Source: Nelumbo lutea
Lineage: Eukaryota > Streptophyta > Magnoliopsida > Proteales > Nelumbonaceae
Direction of reading: 5' to 3'
DNA length: 64,000 bases
Assembly: GCA_022828595.1 (NCBI GenBank)
Contig: JAKGHH010000007.1
Span: 65,522,727-65,586,726, forward strand
Shown here: piece by piece, positions 21,210 through 32,800 of the stretch
Layout of the letters: each line of letters starts with the position of its first letter
Numbering within the stretch: the stretch's first letter is position 1
Notes under the pieces: model-generated
The model's database searches: none
Told to the model about the DNA's origin: nothing
Seen by the model: only the letters and a program-made list of their open reading frames with translations
Program-made: the position numbers and the translations under genes

Positions 21210-22270
21210 GTGGAACCGAACACTATGCAACCAACATCATCGGATTCACCCGAGGCAGATCCGTCTCATCAGCCAGGGACACTTGCTCCCATTGCTCCTT
21301 TAAATGTTGATTCACCAGCCCCCAATGATCTTAATATTCCCACTGCTAAGAGAAAGGGTGTTAGATCTTGTACCACTAATCATCATATCTCTGACTTTGT
21401 GTCTTATGAGCATGTTTCACCTTCGTACCATGCCTTTCTCTCTTCTGTGGATAGTGTCCCCATCCCTAAGATCGTGGTAGAAGCTTTGTCAAAACCTGAA
21501 TGAACAGATGCAATGCAGGAAGAAATTGATGCCTTACACAAAAAGGGTACGTGGGAGTTGGTAGACCTTCCTGAGGGGAAGGAACCAGTGGGGTGCAAGT
21601 GGGTGTTCACAGTGAAACACAAAGCTGATGGAACTATTGAAAGGTACAAGGCTAGACTGGTAGCAAGAGGCTTCATACAGGTATATGGAGTGGACTATGC
21701 AGAGACTTTTGCTCCAATAGCGAAGATGAACTCTATCCGGATTCTCCTTTTCTTGGCAACAAATCTTGACTGGGATCTTCACCAATTGTACATCAAGAAT
21801 GCCTTCTTGAATGGTGACTTAGAAGAGGAGGTGTACATTACCCAACCCCTAGGATTCTGTGCCAAAGGCAATGAACAAAAGGTGTGCAGGTTAAAAAAGT
21901 CCCTATATGGGTTGAAACAATCACCTCGGGCTTGGTTTAGTAAGTTCCATTTAGCAGTTCAATAGATGGGATTCAAACAATGCCAGTCAGATCATACCCT
22001 GTTTGTAAAAAGAGGTGAAGGCAAAATTGCAGCTCTTATTGTGTATGTGGATGACATAGTGATCACAGGAGATTGGGAGGCTAAAATCCAGAGACTAAAA
22101 AAATTCTTAGCCACTAAATTTGAGGTGAAGGATCTAGGCCCCTTACGATACTTTCTTGGAATTGAAGTTGCCTGCTCTCACAAGGGCATCTTTATTTCCC
22201 AACGGAAGTATGTACTAGATTTTCTAGAAGATACAGGCTAGTTGGGGGTAAAACCATTTGATTCACCTAT
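21210..22270 (+). pseudogene. Copia reverse transcriptase, nearly intact
   Basis: The linker (21210-21500) ends with a stop just before MQEEIDALHKKGTWELVDLP. The RT then reads [53 protein letters not shown], a single TAG at 21963, then LIVYVDDIVITGD with the catalytic YVDD intact, and LGPLRYFLGIEVA. Only isolated stops (21501, 21963, 22239) interrupt it, which is far less decay than in other copies here. Confidence 0.92.
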
Positions 22271-22309
22271 TGAACCTAATCACCATCTGGAGACAGTCAG
22301 GGAGAGTTT

Positions 22310-22999
22310 TTGAAAGATGTAAAGATGTTCCAGAGACTCGTGGGGAGACTTCTGTATTTGTCTATGACCAGGCCTGATATTGCCTATGCAATGGGTGTCC
22401 TTAGTCAATTCATGCACAACCCGAGGACAACTAACTTTGAGGCTGCAGAGAGGATCTTGAGATATCTCAAGAAGTTTCCTGGAGCTGGTTTGTTGTTCCA
22501 GAAACACAATCACTTAAAAGTGGAAGTATATACTGATGCAGATTGGGCAGGAGCAATCAATGACCGAAAGTCTACCAGTGGTTATTGTGCCTTTGTAGGA
22601 GGAAACCTTGTTACATGGAGAAGCAAAAAACAAAGTGTGGTGGCTAGATCCAATGCTGAAGCAGAGTATAGAACGATGGCTCATGGGGTTGCGGAAATCA
22701 TGTGGATAAGAAATCTGTTAGGTGAATTGGGTTTCGCAATAAGCAATACTACGTCACTCTACTGTGACAATAAAGTTGCCATCAATATTGCTGCTAATCC
22801 AGTTCTACATGATAGGACGAAACACATTGAAGTGGACAAGCATTTTATCAGAGAGAAACTTGAAAGTGAAGAAGTGTGCACACCATATGTCAGCTCGGAA
22901 GAGCAACTTGCAGATATCTTCACCAAAGGTCTTCATCATGTGCGGCACAAAGATTTGTGTAACAAGTTGGGCATGATTGACATCTATGCTCCAACTTGA
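22310..22999 (+). CDS. Copia RNase H domain, open
   Basis: A 229-residue open frame carries the end of the RT connection (MFQRLVGRLLYLSMTRPDIA) and then RNase H: VYTDADWAGAINDRKSTSGY, SKKQSVVARSNAEAEY, YCDNKVAINIAANPV, HIEVDKHFIREKL and QLADIFTKGL. It ends KLGMIDIYAPT just before the polypurine tract, as the family does. The domain is complete but is cut off from RT by a stop and frameshift at 22239-22310, so it is listed as an open frame rather than a working gene. Confidence 0.88.
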   Translation: MKDVKMFQRLVGRLLYLSMTRPDIAYAMGVLSQFMHNPRTTNFEAAERILRYLKKFPGAGLLFQKHNHLKVEVYTDADWAGAINDRKSTSGYCAFVGGNLVTWRSKKQSVVARSNAEAEYRTMAHGVAEIMWIRNLLGELGFAISNTTSLYCDNKVAINIAANPVLHDRTKHIEVDKHFIREKLESEEVCTPYVSSEEQLADIFTKGLHHVRHKDLCNKLGMIDIYAPT

Positions 23000-23006
23000 G
23001 GGGGAG
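22998..23006 (+). other. Polypurine tract
   Basis: GAGGGGGAG directly before the TG of the 3' LTR; primes plus-strand synthesis in LTR retrotransposons. Confidence 0.88.
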
Positions 23007-23283
23007 TGTTAGAATAATGTCAAAATAACTTAGTTGCAGATGTTAGGGCCTGTTTGGCTAATTAAAGTTTTTTTTTTTATTTCGTTTTTTTATTTTTGTT
23101 ATGTCTGTTATTGTACTCAGGGGCACAAGGGTCTTTTCCCTCGTTATTTCTGTCACCCTATATATAGTAAAATAAACACTGGCGCCGCTAGTATGGTTAC
23201 ATTACAAACCTTCTCTCTTCTCTCCTCTCTTCTCTTCTCTTCTCTCCTCTTCCGCTTATCTCTGGCCGGCTACACTGTCAAGA
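23007..23283 (+). repeat. 3' LTR
   Basis: Matches the 5' LTR over its length with about 15 differences and small indels, from TGTTAGAATAATG to CTGTCAAGA. Confidence 0.9.
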
Positions 23284-23288
23284 AACCC

Positions 23289-24087
23289 GTCACATAATTG
23301 GGTTCCGCAAACATATTTCCTATTCACGGGTGAAGGATTTAGGTCTTATAAAACATGTTTTCAAACCAACTACATTGTATTCAGGTCTTGGTAGACAAAC
23401 AACTACCCATGTTAGATATGGGTCCCCAACCAAAAGTTCATTAGCAGCTCACACTATATATGGGTCCTTATAGTTTGCAGTACCCGTATTATATAGGGTT
23501 CAGTTCATTTTTGACTAATCATCTATTTTTAGTTTTTTACAATTAACTAAGAAAAAATAAAAGTTTACTATTATTTTATTATTAATTTAAATACCAACTA
23601 AAATGATTGCATTAATAAAATTTTGAAAAAATTAACTAATAAATTAATGCTAATATAAATTTTGAAAATATAGTTTTTAAAATAATTAACTATAAAGATA
23701 AGAATTTAAAATGACAAAAGAAATAATTTTATGACTTTTATTTTAAAATTAAATGATAAAAGTTGAAAATAATTAATAAGAGTATTAATTTCATAATTAA
23801 GAACTTGGAATTTAATTATAAGTATTATAGTAATTTTGAATTTAATAATTAATATTCTTATAAGATCCACTTAAATTCCATTGAAAATAATTACAATTTA
23901 AGAAACTCAAGTATAACTTTATTTTAAAATTATTTTCACTAATGTTAAACCCATTTAATTTTATTTAAAATGAGTAGGTTAATAAAAATGAAAATATGGA
24001 ATAAAATTGAAATTAATTTATTTCAGAAATTTAAATTAAACAATAAATTAATTATCAAATTATTAAACTTAAAAGTAACTAATGAAA
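23289..24087. other. AT-rich region, no gene recognised
   Basis: The first 250 bp are mixed composition with repeated ATATGGGTCC/ATATAGGGTTC-like words. The rest is very AT-rich with many AATTAAT runs and has no coding signal. Confidence 0.4.
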
Positions 24088-24489
24088 TTAATAGTTATTA
24101 AATATAATAATAATTTTATTATTTTTAAAATTTTCATTAAGATCCATTTAAAATAATTGGATAGATCAAATTCTGAAAATGATTATTAAAATTAATAAAA
24201 ATAATTAATTTTATTCGACTTGGATTGGCTTTGTCCAATTGATAATGTGAAAGAACTGTTGCTATACTTAATGAAAAACTTTGACTCCTATACAGTTGAA
24301 GGACACACATTTGATCTAATGCTTTTTATAGATAATTTTGGGTTTATGGGTTTAAATTTAAGGTTTTGGGTTCAAATTTATTTGTGAGAAAATAATAATA
24401 CTTTTGATTTGTAAATGAAGAGGTGGTCAAACATATACAATGATTTAAAAGGCGCGCATAGGCACACAGGCGAGGCGCATTTTAGGGTA
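24088..24489 (+). repeat. ~400-bp tandem duplication, copy 1
   Basis: Begins TTAATAGTTATTAAATATAA and ends GAGGCGCATTTTAGGGTA. The following block repeats it with a few indels. The last ~48 bp are the left terminus of the hAT-type MITE found complete in copy 2. Confidence 0.92.
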
Positions 24490-24490
24490 T

Positions 24491-24889
24491 TTAATAGTTA
24501 TTAAATATAATAATAATTTTATTATTTTTAAAATTTTCATTAAGATCCATTTAAAATAATTGGATAGATCAAATTCTGAAAATGATTATTAAAATTAATA
24601 AAATAATTAATTTTTATTCGACTTGGATTGGCTTGTCCCAATTGATAATGTCAAAGAACTACTGCTATACTTTCCCTTAATGAAAAAACTTTGACTCCTA
24701 GACATACATTTCATCATATGCTTTTTATAGCTAATTTTGGGTTTGGGGGTTTAATGTTCAACAACTGGGGTTATAATTTAGATGTAAGAAAATAATAATA
24801 GTTTTTATTTATAAATCAAGAGGTGGTCAAACATATACAATGATTTAAAAGGCGCGCATAGGCACACAGGCGAGGCGCATTTTAGGGTA
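24491..24889 (+). repeat. ~400-bp tandem duplication, copy 2
   Basis: Same start and end words as copy 1, offset 403 then 400 bp. After the shared end it runs on into the body of the MITE (24840-25444), whereas copy 1 stops there. Confidence 0.92.
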
Positions 24890-25444
24890 GGTGCCTCGCA
24901 CAGGTCTTAGGCGCAACCCCCTATTTGGTAGTGTTGTTCATTCATTCATCCTAATACAATATCTTATTAAAAAGCAATTAAAACTATAAAATCATTATTT
25001 TTTGTGTGAAAACTAAGAATTTGAGACCTAACGTGGACTTGTTTGGGCTTGCCTTGAGGGGTGTGACACAAAGGCAGCTTGTAAAATCAGGAATGTAATA
25101 TGTTTTACATCACATTAGCTACTATAAGTAATGCAATTTAAAAAAAAAGAGATTGTGGGTTTTATTTGCTTGAAAATGTTTTATATTTTGATTTTATTTT
25201 TAAATTCTCATTTGAATATGCTTTACATGTTATATTTATGTATTTTAATTTTAGATAATAGGTTTTTTAAAACGTTTGTTTTAAAATTTAAGTTTATATT
25301 TTTATTAAGATTATGTTTAATAATTTTTTTGCATTTTTTTATTTTTTTGACTTTTTTTATTTTTTAGCTTTTTATTTTATTTTTTGCACTTTGCTTAAAA
25401 AGGCATGCACCTTGCCTTGCTCCTTGTGCTTTTAAAACACTGGG
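24840..25444 (+). mobile_element. hAT-type MITE, copy B, exact 8-bp TSD
   Basis: Flanked by CATATACA at 24832-24839 and 25445-25452. Left end ATGATTTAAAAGGCGCGC; right end is the complement of CAGTGTTTTAAAAGCAC. The core (CATCACATTAGCTACT, GAGATTGTGGGTTTTA) is the reverse complement of the core of copy A at 2828-3561. No coding capacity. Confidence 0.88.
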
Positions 25445-25720
25445 CATATACATCATACTATGTACAATTGGAGTGAAATATAGGGCTCATATAGGAGAGT
25501 TGAACTAAATATTCAACTGATCTAGCTTAACTACTTTGAAGCACACCAAATAAACTATTTAAAGTGGTTAATGTGGGGATGGACAAACGTTTTAGGCTCT
25601 TTGTTGTTTGGTCTTTTCATCAAATATAGTTTATAAGCTATCAATAGGGACCCACCTCAAAAAGGCAAAAGTTGTTCTTTGACCCTCTCAAATAAGCACT
25701 ACAACTCTTGCTAAACAAGG

Positions 25721-25748
25721 CCCGTGCATTGCACGGGTTCCCACTAGT
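25721..25748 (+). mobile_element. Helitron-like 3' terminus
   Basis: CCCGTGCATTGCACGGG is a near-perfect palindrome followed 6 nt later by CTAGT (25744-25748). A short GC-rich hairpin a few bases before CTRRT is the hallmark of Helitron 3' ends in plants. The base after CTAGT is A, not the usual T, and I could not identify the 5' TC end, so the body (somewhere left of 25721) is undefined. Confidence 0.6.
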
Positions 25749-25749
25749 A

Positions 25750-27240
25750 TACTCTATAGTCTTGAACTCCTTCCTTGAGCCCAATTGGTCTCTTTCTTTC
25801 TCTCTAACCCCACTTCTCCCACCTCCTTCCTCCCTACTATCTTCACCTCCAACTTCCTTAGAGGACTACCCCGACCCAGATTCAGAGATTGTAGGAACAA
25901 AAACCTCATTTGTGGGCACCCCATCAACATCGTGAGCAACGAGATCCCTTGCCTCCAACTTTGTAATAGCCACCATAGTAGATTTTGACTCTACCTCCTC
26001 CCTTACTTCTACCCCACTTGAACTACCATTAGCAAACCCCTCTAATTTGAGTCTACGAAGCCTGGTCAAGACATGGTACTCGAAGCTTAAAAATGTTATC
26101 TCCAACCTCAAAGTTGTTGGGCTGAAACTTTGATTTCTCTACCCTCATCGGTCTTTATCACCTTCTACCACTCTCCTACCTTATGCCTACATATCTAGTT
26201 ATTACCCCGATTCATTCTTCTCATAGTTCCTACACAACCCTTCTTTTGTTTTAAACTACAAATCCCTTCGATCTAATTGTTACCTTTCCATTAAGACAAT
26301 TCCGTTTATTCACTCACAACATATACCTCAGGACTCTACTTTTCAAATCTTTTATCTTTTCTTAGTAAATTGGTTAATGGTCCCTGCACAATCTACCCTA
26401 ACCGTAGAAATAGGTACTGCCTGTTTGCCTTAATCTCTTGAATGCTCCCCCTCCGCCTTCTCCACTCCAACTCTCTTTTCAAATCCTCCTTCCACATGCT
26501 CTTCTACAAACATCTAATCTTCACCCTCCTGCCAAATTTACAATTTTGCCCCCCAAACCCACCAGCACATTGCTTCAACCTCTGCCTAACTTTTGACTTC
26601 TCCCCACTTCAAACCTTGTGACTTTGGTCTTCCAGCTTACTTTCCTTCTTCCCCTCCTCCGAATCCACCTTTCCAGCCTATACTCCCTTTTCTACACACA
26701 AAAAAGTCTGATCCTCCCTCTCTATAAAAATTCCCAACTCATAACTCTCCCCCGTAAAGAGAAGTTCCATCATATTTGGAATATGAGAGACATCCGCCAC
26801 TTCCACCATGATCCTTACAACATCCACCTTAATCCACATCTTATTTTTGTCATCATATCTAAGGAACTTACCACAATGCTTTCCAATCTCTTTGAAGGTG
26901 AGTAAGCACTAGGCATGGAAAGGGATGCTAGACACCTATCCACAGAGCTCTCCTTCCACAGTGAATCACTGCTGCCACCGGGAATACCAATTCAACCTTA
27001 AACCATTCTCCCTATTTTTCTCTTTTTCCAACTTCATTACCCGTTTTGTTCCATTGTTGCTACAGAACATTAATAGGAAAAAACCACCATTTAGCTTCCT
27101 CACACCCAAAAAATCTTTCCCTTCAACCATCCCCCCAACCTGCCTTACATCAACATGCATAACTCAACTATCCTCCCAACCTCCCATGACCTTGAATACA
27201 GATTCGTCTTGACTTCCTAGTAGTATATCCCAATTTTCCT
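25750..27240 (-). pseudogene. LINE ORF1 / DUF4283-like remnant
   Basis: Minus-strand reading across frames. In the reading direction a block near 27160-26800 (FTVEGELCG, IPFHA, LLTFKEIGKHCGKFL, KVDVVRIMVEVADVSHIPN) matches the RNA-binding-like DUF4283 region of plant LINE ORF1 and related proteins. Further blocks run toward 25750 (LEGFANGSSSG, RDLVAHDVDGVPTNEVFVP), with many stops. The part nearest 25750 is Ser/Pro/Thr-rich when read on the plus strand, which produced misleading plus-strand open frames. Confidence 0.55.
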
Positions 27241-27244
27241 TTTC

Positions 27245-27851
27245 CACAGATCCACCACTTCCAATCCTCATTGGTTCAGCTCATTGCAAATAATCTGTAC
27301 CACCCAACTTCATTGCAGTGATTATTGCAATTTTTTAGGTCTCTCTGATGCTTCGAAGCAGAGTTCCGAACTCCAAAAATTGTATTTGATCACTTTCGGT
27401 AGATTCCTCACTTCAAGTCAAAATAGATAGTTCCAAAAAATATCAAGAGATAATGTAGAGATCAAATCTCAACTTACAAACAACAGATGAAATTATCTCT
27501 CAAGGTTAAACAACCCAAGTACCACTGGGACAAGAGAGAAATTGGAGCCGCTCACTCCAAACACTCCAGAAATTAATCTAATGGCTATCAATCTCAATTA
27601 TGACGAAGAAGGGATCAAACTAACCCCAATGAAAGCCAATAGACCTTACTCATTGGAAGACCAAAATCTCTAACCTACTATGGATTCTCGGGCAGTAGCA
27701 CTAGGAAACACTTATAGGCAGCAGTAATAACTTGATCCTTCAAACAAAAAAAAAGGGAACACTAAGTCAGGCGATCAATAAAGGAATCCTTGAATTATCC
27801 CTGTACACTGCTGATCATAGTGACACATGGGTCTACCACATAAGAACTTCT
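27245..27851 (-). mobile_element. Truncated Copia leader and gag start, minus strand
   Basis: Internal sequence downstream (minus sense) of the LTR at 27864-28230. It ends in a short gag-like start, MKLGGTDYLQ near 27290, and then joins the LINE ORF1 remnant. The rest of the element is missing. Confidence 0.65.
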
Positions 27852-27863
27852 GCTCTGATACCA
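27852..27863 (-). other. Copia primer-binding site, minus strand
   Basis: The complement reads TGGTATCAGAGC. It directly adjoins the LTR at 27864. Confidence 0.92.
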
Positions 27864-28230
27864 ACTTGTGATTACAGCAGGGAATAATCAAGAAAAACAA
27901 ACAAAAAATATGCTAAAACTAAGCAGGGGAAGCAGCAAGATAGAAGAAGAGTGGAAAGAACACTCCAATGGTGGGTTTCATTTTGGCGTACCACAACCTT
28001 TTATAACGAATTCTATAATGAAACATTACAATGACAGTTCTGCCCTTAATAAGTTGGCCAGGACAGAACCACAATAAAATAATAGAAATACATCCCAATG
28101 CCAAGCCAACTAACAAATAAATAATAAATGGCCCATAAACTAATAAACATAAAACATCCCAATAAAACAAATAAACAGGCCCAATAAGGATAAACTAAAC
28201 ATGGTTCAATCCCTCAACAACCTTCCAACA
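27864..28230 (-). repeat. Copia LTR, minus strand
   Basis: In minus sense it begins TGTTGGAAGGTTGTTGAGGG and ends TGTAATCACAAGT at the primer-binding site, again not CA. It includes GGGCCTG/GGGCCAT words and a TATAAAAGG box (minus, near 28010). 367 bp. No second LTR is present in the window. Confidence 0.8.
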
Positions 28231-29049
28231 CAAGCAAACAAAATAAAAACATTAGCTTCTAGATGTTTGAATGAAAGAATACATGTATAATTGTCAACAG
28301 TAGCATAAATTTCCAATAAGGAATTTAAGAGTCCTTACTTCCTCTGATTTATTGAGATTTAGGATTGAAATCTGACAATCTCCACCATCAGCACCGTACG
28401 CAGAAAATAGGCTACTCCCCTGCGGGTGCCAGGTTATATCTTCAGGCCATCTCCTTTGTTTTGGGGATACACAATCTGTACTACTAAGTAGGGAGGCACT
28501 TGATCTGCATTTTCCGAAATACCAATTACAAATGAACTAGAAAAGCAAGCAAAAGATACAAAACAGGATAGGAAGAACGCCTAACCACTTCTATGTTGTT
28601 GGAAAAGCCCCTCAGTTTTACAGAAATTCACGGGCATATCAAACACAAGGGAAAAAAACAGGGAAAACAAAACCACTATTATATTACTGGGGAAACAAGT
28701 ACATATAACTCTTGTTCGGGATTCTAGATTCATAGAAGGGCTTCATAAATTTAATTAGGATTTCCAATAAATATAAAGGTCCTTCATAGATGAATCCAAT
28801 TTCAAGTGGTCATAAACCAATGTTCAGTCTTCCATTTTTGATGGTCCTGCCTTGTAGAAAGATATTTTCCAGATATATAAGTATTTGCTGCATATTACCA
28901 TAAAAATATTTTCTGCATACTTTTCAGGATATTGCCATTACCAAACTAAAGGACAATTCAAACTTTGGTATCTTGTCAAGAGACGACAAAACATTTTTAT
29001 GGTGAAGGACTTGAACATAATCAAGTCATTGTTAAAGTTAGATTAAGTT
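28231..29049. other. No gene recognised
   Basis: Mixed composition without a coding frame I can assign. A block at 28370-28520 (CTCCACCATCAGCACC...) is less AT-rich than its surroundings, but I see no family. Confidence 0.4.
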
Positions 29050-29795
29050 AGAATCTTTTTTTGAAAACAAACAAAAAAAGAAAATTCATTAGTAAAGAGA
29101 AGAAGATACAATGTAACCTGGGTGATAAAACATCATCCACAACTACAAAGAAATCCAAAACACAACCAAACAAGAAAAAAACAAACAACCACATCTGCTC
29201 TCAGCACAACTGGAGTAAATTCTAAGTGTTCCAAAAATCAGAACCAAAAACTTCTATTTTGGAATCCTCAAATTCTGGAAGAATCAGCAACCAATACAAG
29301 AATTTTGATCCAATGGCTGCACACATTTCTCCTTGTTTTTCTCTTTTCCTTCACAAATTATTATTAATTGTTGGCCAATGTTCAAATATTGCTTCAGTCT
29401 TGCAAAGAACACATTTATTTGCCAAATAAAAACCTCATTTCTTCAAGTGATCTTGAGTGAGAATAGTGTCCATAACTACCAGCCATGCAAAATGCAAATG
29501 CTTCAATTCTAGGAGGAATTGGGTTGCCCTATAAACCTCCAACAGGAAACCTTTCCACTTGATTTCAAGTCAAAGCTTTATAGACAAATTTAACAGAAAA
29601 CGTGCCATTTTTACAATCCATTCACCACCTTACATTTGCACTCTCTAGATGAATCTCCGCCTCTTTGAAGTCTAGACAGCAGCACCATGCCACAGGATTA
29701 CCTCTAGTATGAAAAAATGCAATCAGTTTGTGGATTCTAATAAACTAGACCTGCCATTGTCACAAGCAAATTTTACTTGGCCGAACTTTCAAGAG
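29050..29795 (-). pseudogene. LINE zinc-binding (zf-RVT) fragment, minus strand
   Basis: Minus frames give CKNGTFSVKFVYKAL, NPIPPRIEAFA, FAWLVVMDTILTQDHLKK and YLANKCVLCKTEAIFEHW. This is the Cys-containing region that follows RT in plant LINEs. The 3' end near 29055 reads CTAATGAATTTTC then T/A-rich sequence, like a LINE tail. It sits back to back with the plus-strand LINE starting at ~29805. Confidence 0.75.
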
Positions 29796-29804
29796 GCACC
29801 CATC

Positions 29805-32800
29805 TGATGCAAACTGGATAGAATTCTCTTCTCTTCAATTGGGAAGAAGGTTGGAGGGGGATGGTAGCTAGAGCTTTACCGAGAACTATTCCGGATCACT
29901 GTCTAATCAAACTGTCACAGGAAAGAGTGGGAGGAAGCTCGTTACCTTTAATAATTGAGAATATGTGGTTATTTCATGCTGAATTCAAAACAAAGGTGAA
30001 AGAAAGGTAAGAGCAAGATCAGGTGGAGTTTAGGTGGATAGGGTGTGGATTTTATAAGAAACTACAAAGGCTGAAGGCTAGGGTTAAGATTAGAATAAGG
30101 AGGTTTTGGAGAGAACAGAGGAAAGAAAGTATTGGATTCCACACAGGATAGGGGAGTTAGATGAGCTTGAAGGGCAAAGAAGATTAAGGGTAGAAGAAAG
30201 AGAGAAAAGAGGCTAAACAGACTGGAAGAAATCTTGAGAAAAGAGGAGATTAGTTGGAGACAGAAATCTAGGTCCAGGTGGTTAAGGGAAGATGATGGTA
30301 ATACAAGTATTTTTCATTTGGTAGCAAATGGTAGAAAAAGAAGAAATAATGTATACTAGTTAGAATTGAATGGACAAGTATTGACTAGGGAAGAGGATAT
30401 AGCACAAGTTTTTGTGGACCACTTCAAAGCAATCTATTCTGGCCCGAGCAGAATAAGAAAAAGGTTAGAAAGCTTTCAGTGGAGGAATGGTTCTAGTGAG
30501 TTGATGGAGGCTTTGGAGAAAAACTTTGAAGTCCAAGAGGTAAAAGAAGCAATTTTTTCTAGAGAGATCCAAAGCTCCAAGTCCAAATAGCTTCACAATG
30601 GCTTTTTATCAAGATTGCTGGGGATTATTGTTGTTGATCTAATGGAGGTTTTTGCTGAATTTTTTTGAGAGGGGTAGATTCAACTTAGGAGAAAATGCAA
30701 TTTTTATTGCTTTGGTCCCTAAGAAGGTGGATGCAAACCAACCAAGGGATATTAGACCCATAAGCCTAGTTCGAAGCTTGTATAAAATCATTTCTAAGGT
30801 GTTGGCTAAGAGGATTAAAAGAATCCTTCCTTCCCTGGTCTCCCTAAAACAAAGTGCTTTTGTTTTTGGGGGACAAGTAATTGAACAATTCTGATGGTTA
30901 ATGAATGTGTGGATTATAAGAAGAGGAGAAAGCAGAAAGGTTTGGTTTGTAAACTGGACTTGAAGAAAAGCATATGACATGGTGGACTGGGATTTCTTAC
31001 TAGAAGTGGTTTTTTGGTAAGATTACTACTAGAAGTGTTGAGATCTAGGGGTTTTGGAGTTAGATGGTGTAAGTGGACAAAAGATTGTATTTCCTCCTAT
31101 CACTATTATATACGGGTCTATGGAGTAGCTAGGGACTTCTTTTTAGCTAGGAGTCTCCAACAACGAGATCCTCTTTCCTCTTTCCTCTTCACTTTAGTAG
31201 CTGATATTCTATGTGATTTGAATTCAAGGGTTGATGCTAATAGTCTAATTAAAGGTTGGAGAGTTGGGAGGAAAGATGTGGTGGTTACACATTTACGGTT
31301 CGCAGATGACCTCATCGTCTTTTGTGAAGGAGAGAGGGAGGAATTGAATAATCTAAAGAGGTGGTAACCTGCTTTGAAAGGGTCTCTAATCTCAAAGAAA
31401 ATTGGGCCAAGAGTTGTGTAGCAGGAGTAAATAAAGAGGAAGAAGAGGTGGAAAACCTTGCTATGTTGATGGGTTGTGAGATAGGGATTAGCCATTACTT
31501 TATTTGGGGTTTCCTTTGGGGGGACCCAAACTTTGAAAGTTTCTGGTATCCAATTTTGGAAAAACTCTCAATGAGGTTTGTCGGGTGAAATAAAAATTGC
31601 CCCTCTTTAGGGGGAAGAATAATCTTAATAATGCTAGAGTGGCCAATCAATTGGACACTATAACGAGGGGTTTGTTGTGGGAGCCAGGGGATACAAAGAA
31701 AGATCATCTGGTGAAATGGGAGGTGGTGTCAAGAAGTAGGGATAGTAGGGGTCCAAGTATAGGAAATATCAAACTAAGGAAACCTAGCATTGTTCAGAAA
31801 ATGGTTATGGAGATTTGCATTAGAACAAAATAAATTGTGGTATAAAGTGATTGTTAGTATTCATGGCTTGGCAGACAATGGTTGGGATGCTGGTCCTGAC
31901 CCTAGGGCATCGCGATCGTCTCCTTCAAAAGTGATCCACAGATCCTTTCTGGTAGGAAGTTTGGTGTAACCCTATACCCTCAAAAATAAGGGCTTTCTAT
32001 TGATAGGTGGTGGTCTAGAAAAATAACACTTTGGACAAGCTTCAAAGAAGAAGGCCAAATTGTTGCTAGTCACCTCATGTTTGTAGCCTATGCCTAGGCT
32101 GTGTTGAGACAATTACACACCTATTAATTTCTGGTCGCTTATCTTCTATTTGGAATTTCCCATCTCTCTTTGATTATAGGTGGACCCCTCCGGATATTAT
32201 AGACCTTTTAGACCCAAGTTTTTTAGACTACCAAGAAAAGGGAAGAGTAATGTGGAGAGCCACAACAGCAGCCATCCTTTGGTTAATTTGGGAAGAAAAA
32301 ATTAATATAATCCTTTTTTTATAAGGAACAAGTCATTGGTTGCATAATTATTAAGGAACGATGCATCCATTCAGCACAACAAAGGGTGAAGTTGAATTTT
32401 GATGGAAGTTCATTGGATAACCCAGGTCCCTCAAACATTGGGGGAGCATTCAAAGATGGGGAGAATTGATCAAAGTGTATTCTGGACCAATAGGAATGGG
32501 TGATTGATCTAATAGCTGAGATTATGAACTTACTTCAAGGGTTGAGGTTGGCTTATAGGCTAAGCAATGGGGACATATTGACGGCAAATGAGGGAAACAT
32601 TTTGCTTAGCAAGGGAAACTGGGGCAATTTTCAAATAGACCAGGAGGTCAGCCAATGGTTTAGCTGATACCTTGGCAAAGAAAGGAACCCTTAGGGTTAT
32701 TTTTTGGGTAGTATTGTAATCTTTGAGATAAACTAAGGGGTCAACACTCTTGTTATGGGTGGTTGACCATTGTACTACTTAAACTAATGTATTAATGAAA

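Larger units (their letters stand above)
20161..23283 (+). mobile_element. Ty1/copia element, internally deleted, relatively young
   Basis: 5' LTR 20161-20440, primer-binding site 20441-20452, integrase fragment, RT, RNase H, polypurine tract 22998-23006, 3' LTR 23007-23283. AACGC (20156-20160) and AACCC (23284-23288) form a TSD with one mismatch. Gag, protease and most of integrase are absent, so it is a deletion derivative. By eye the LTRs are about 95% identical. Confidence 0.92.

Noticed and set aside
26618..27212. Two plus-strand open frames of 95 codons
   Set aside because: They are CT-rich shadows of the minus-strand LINE ORF1 remnant.
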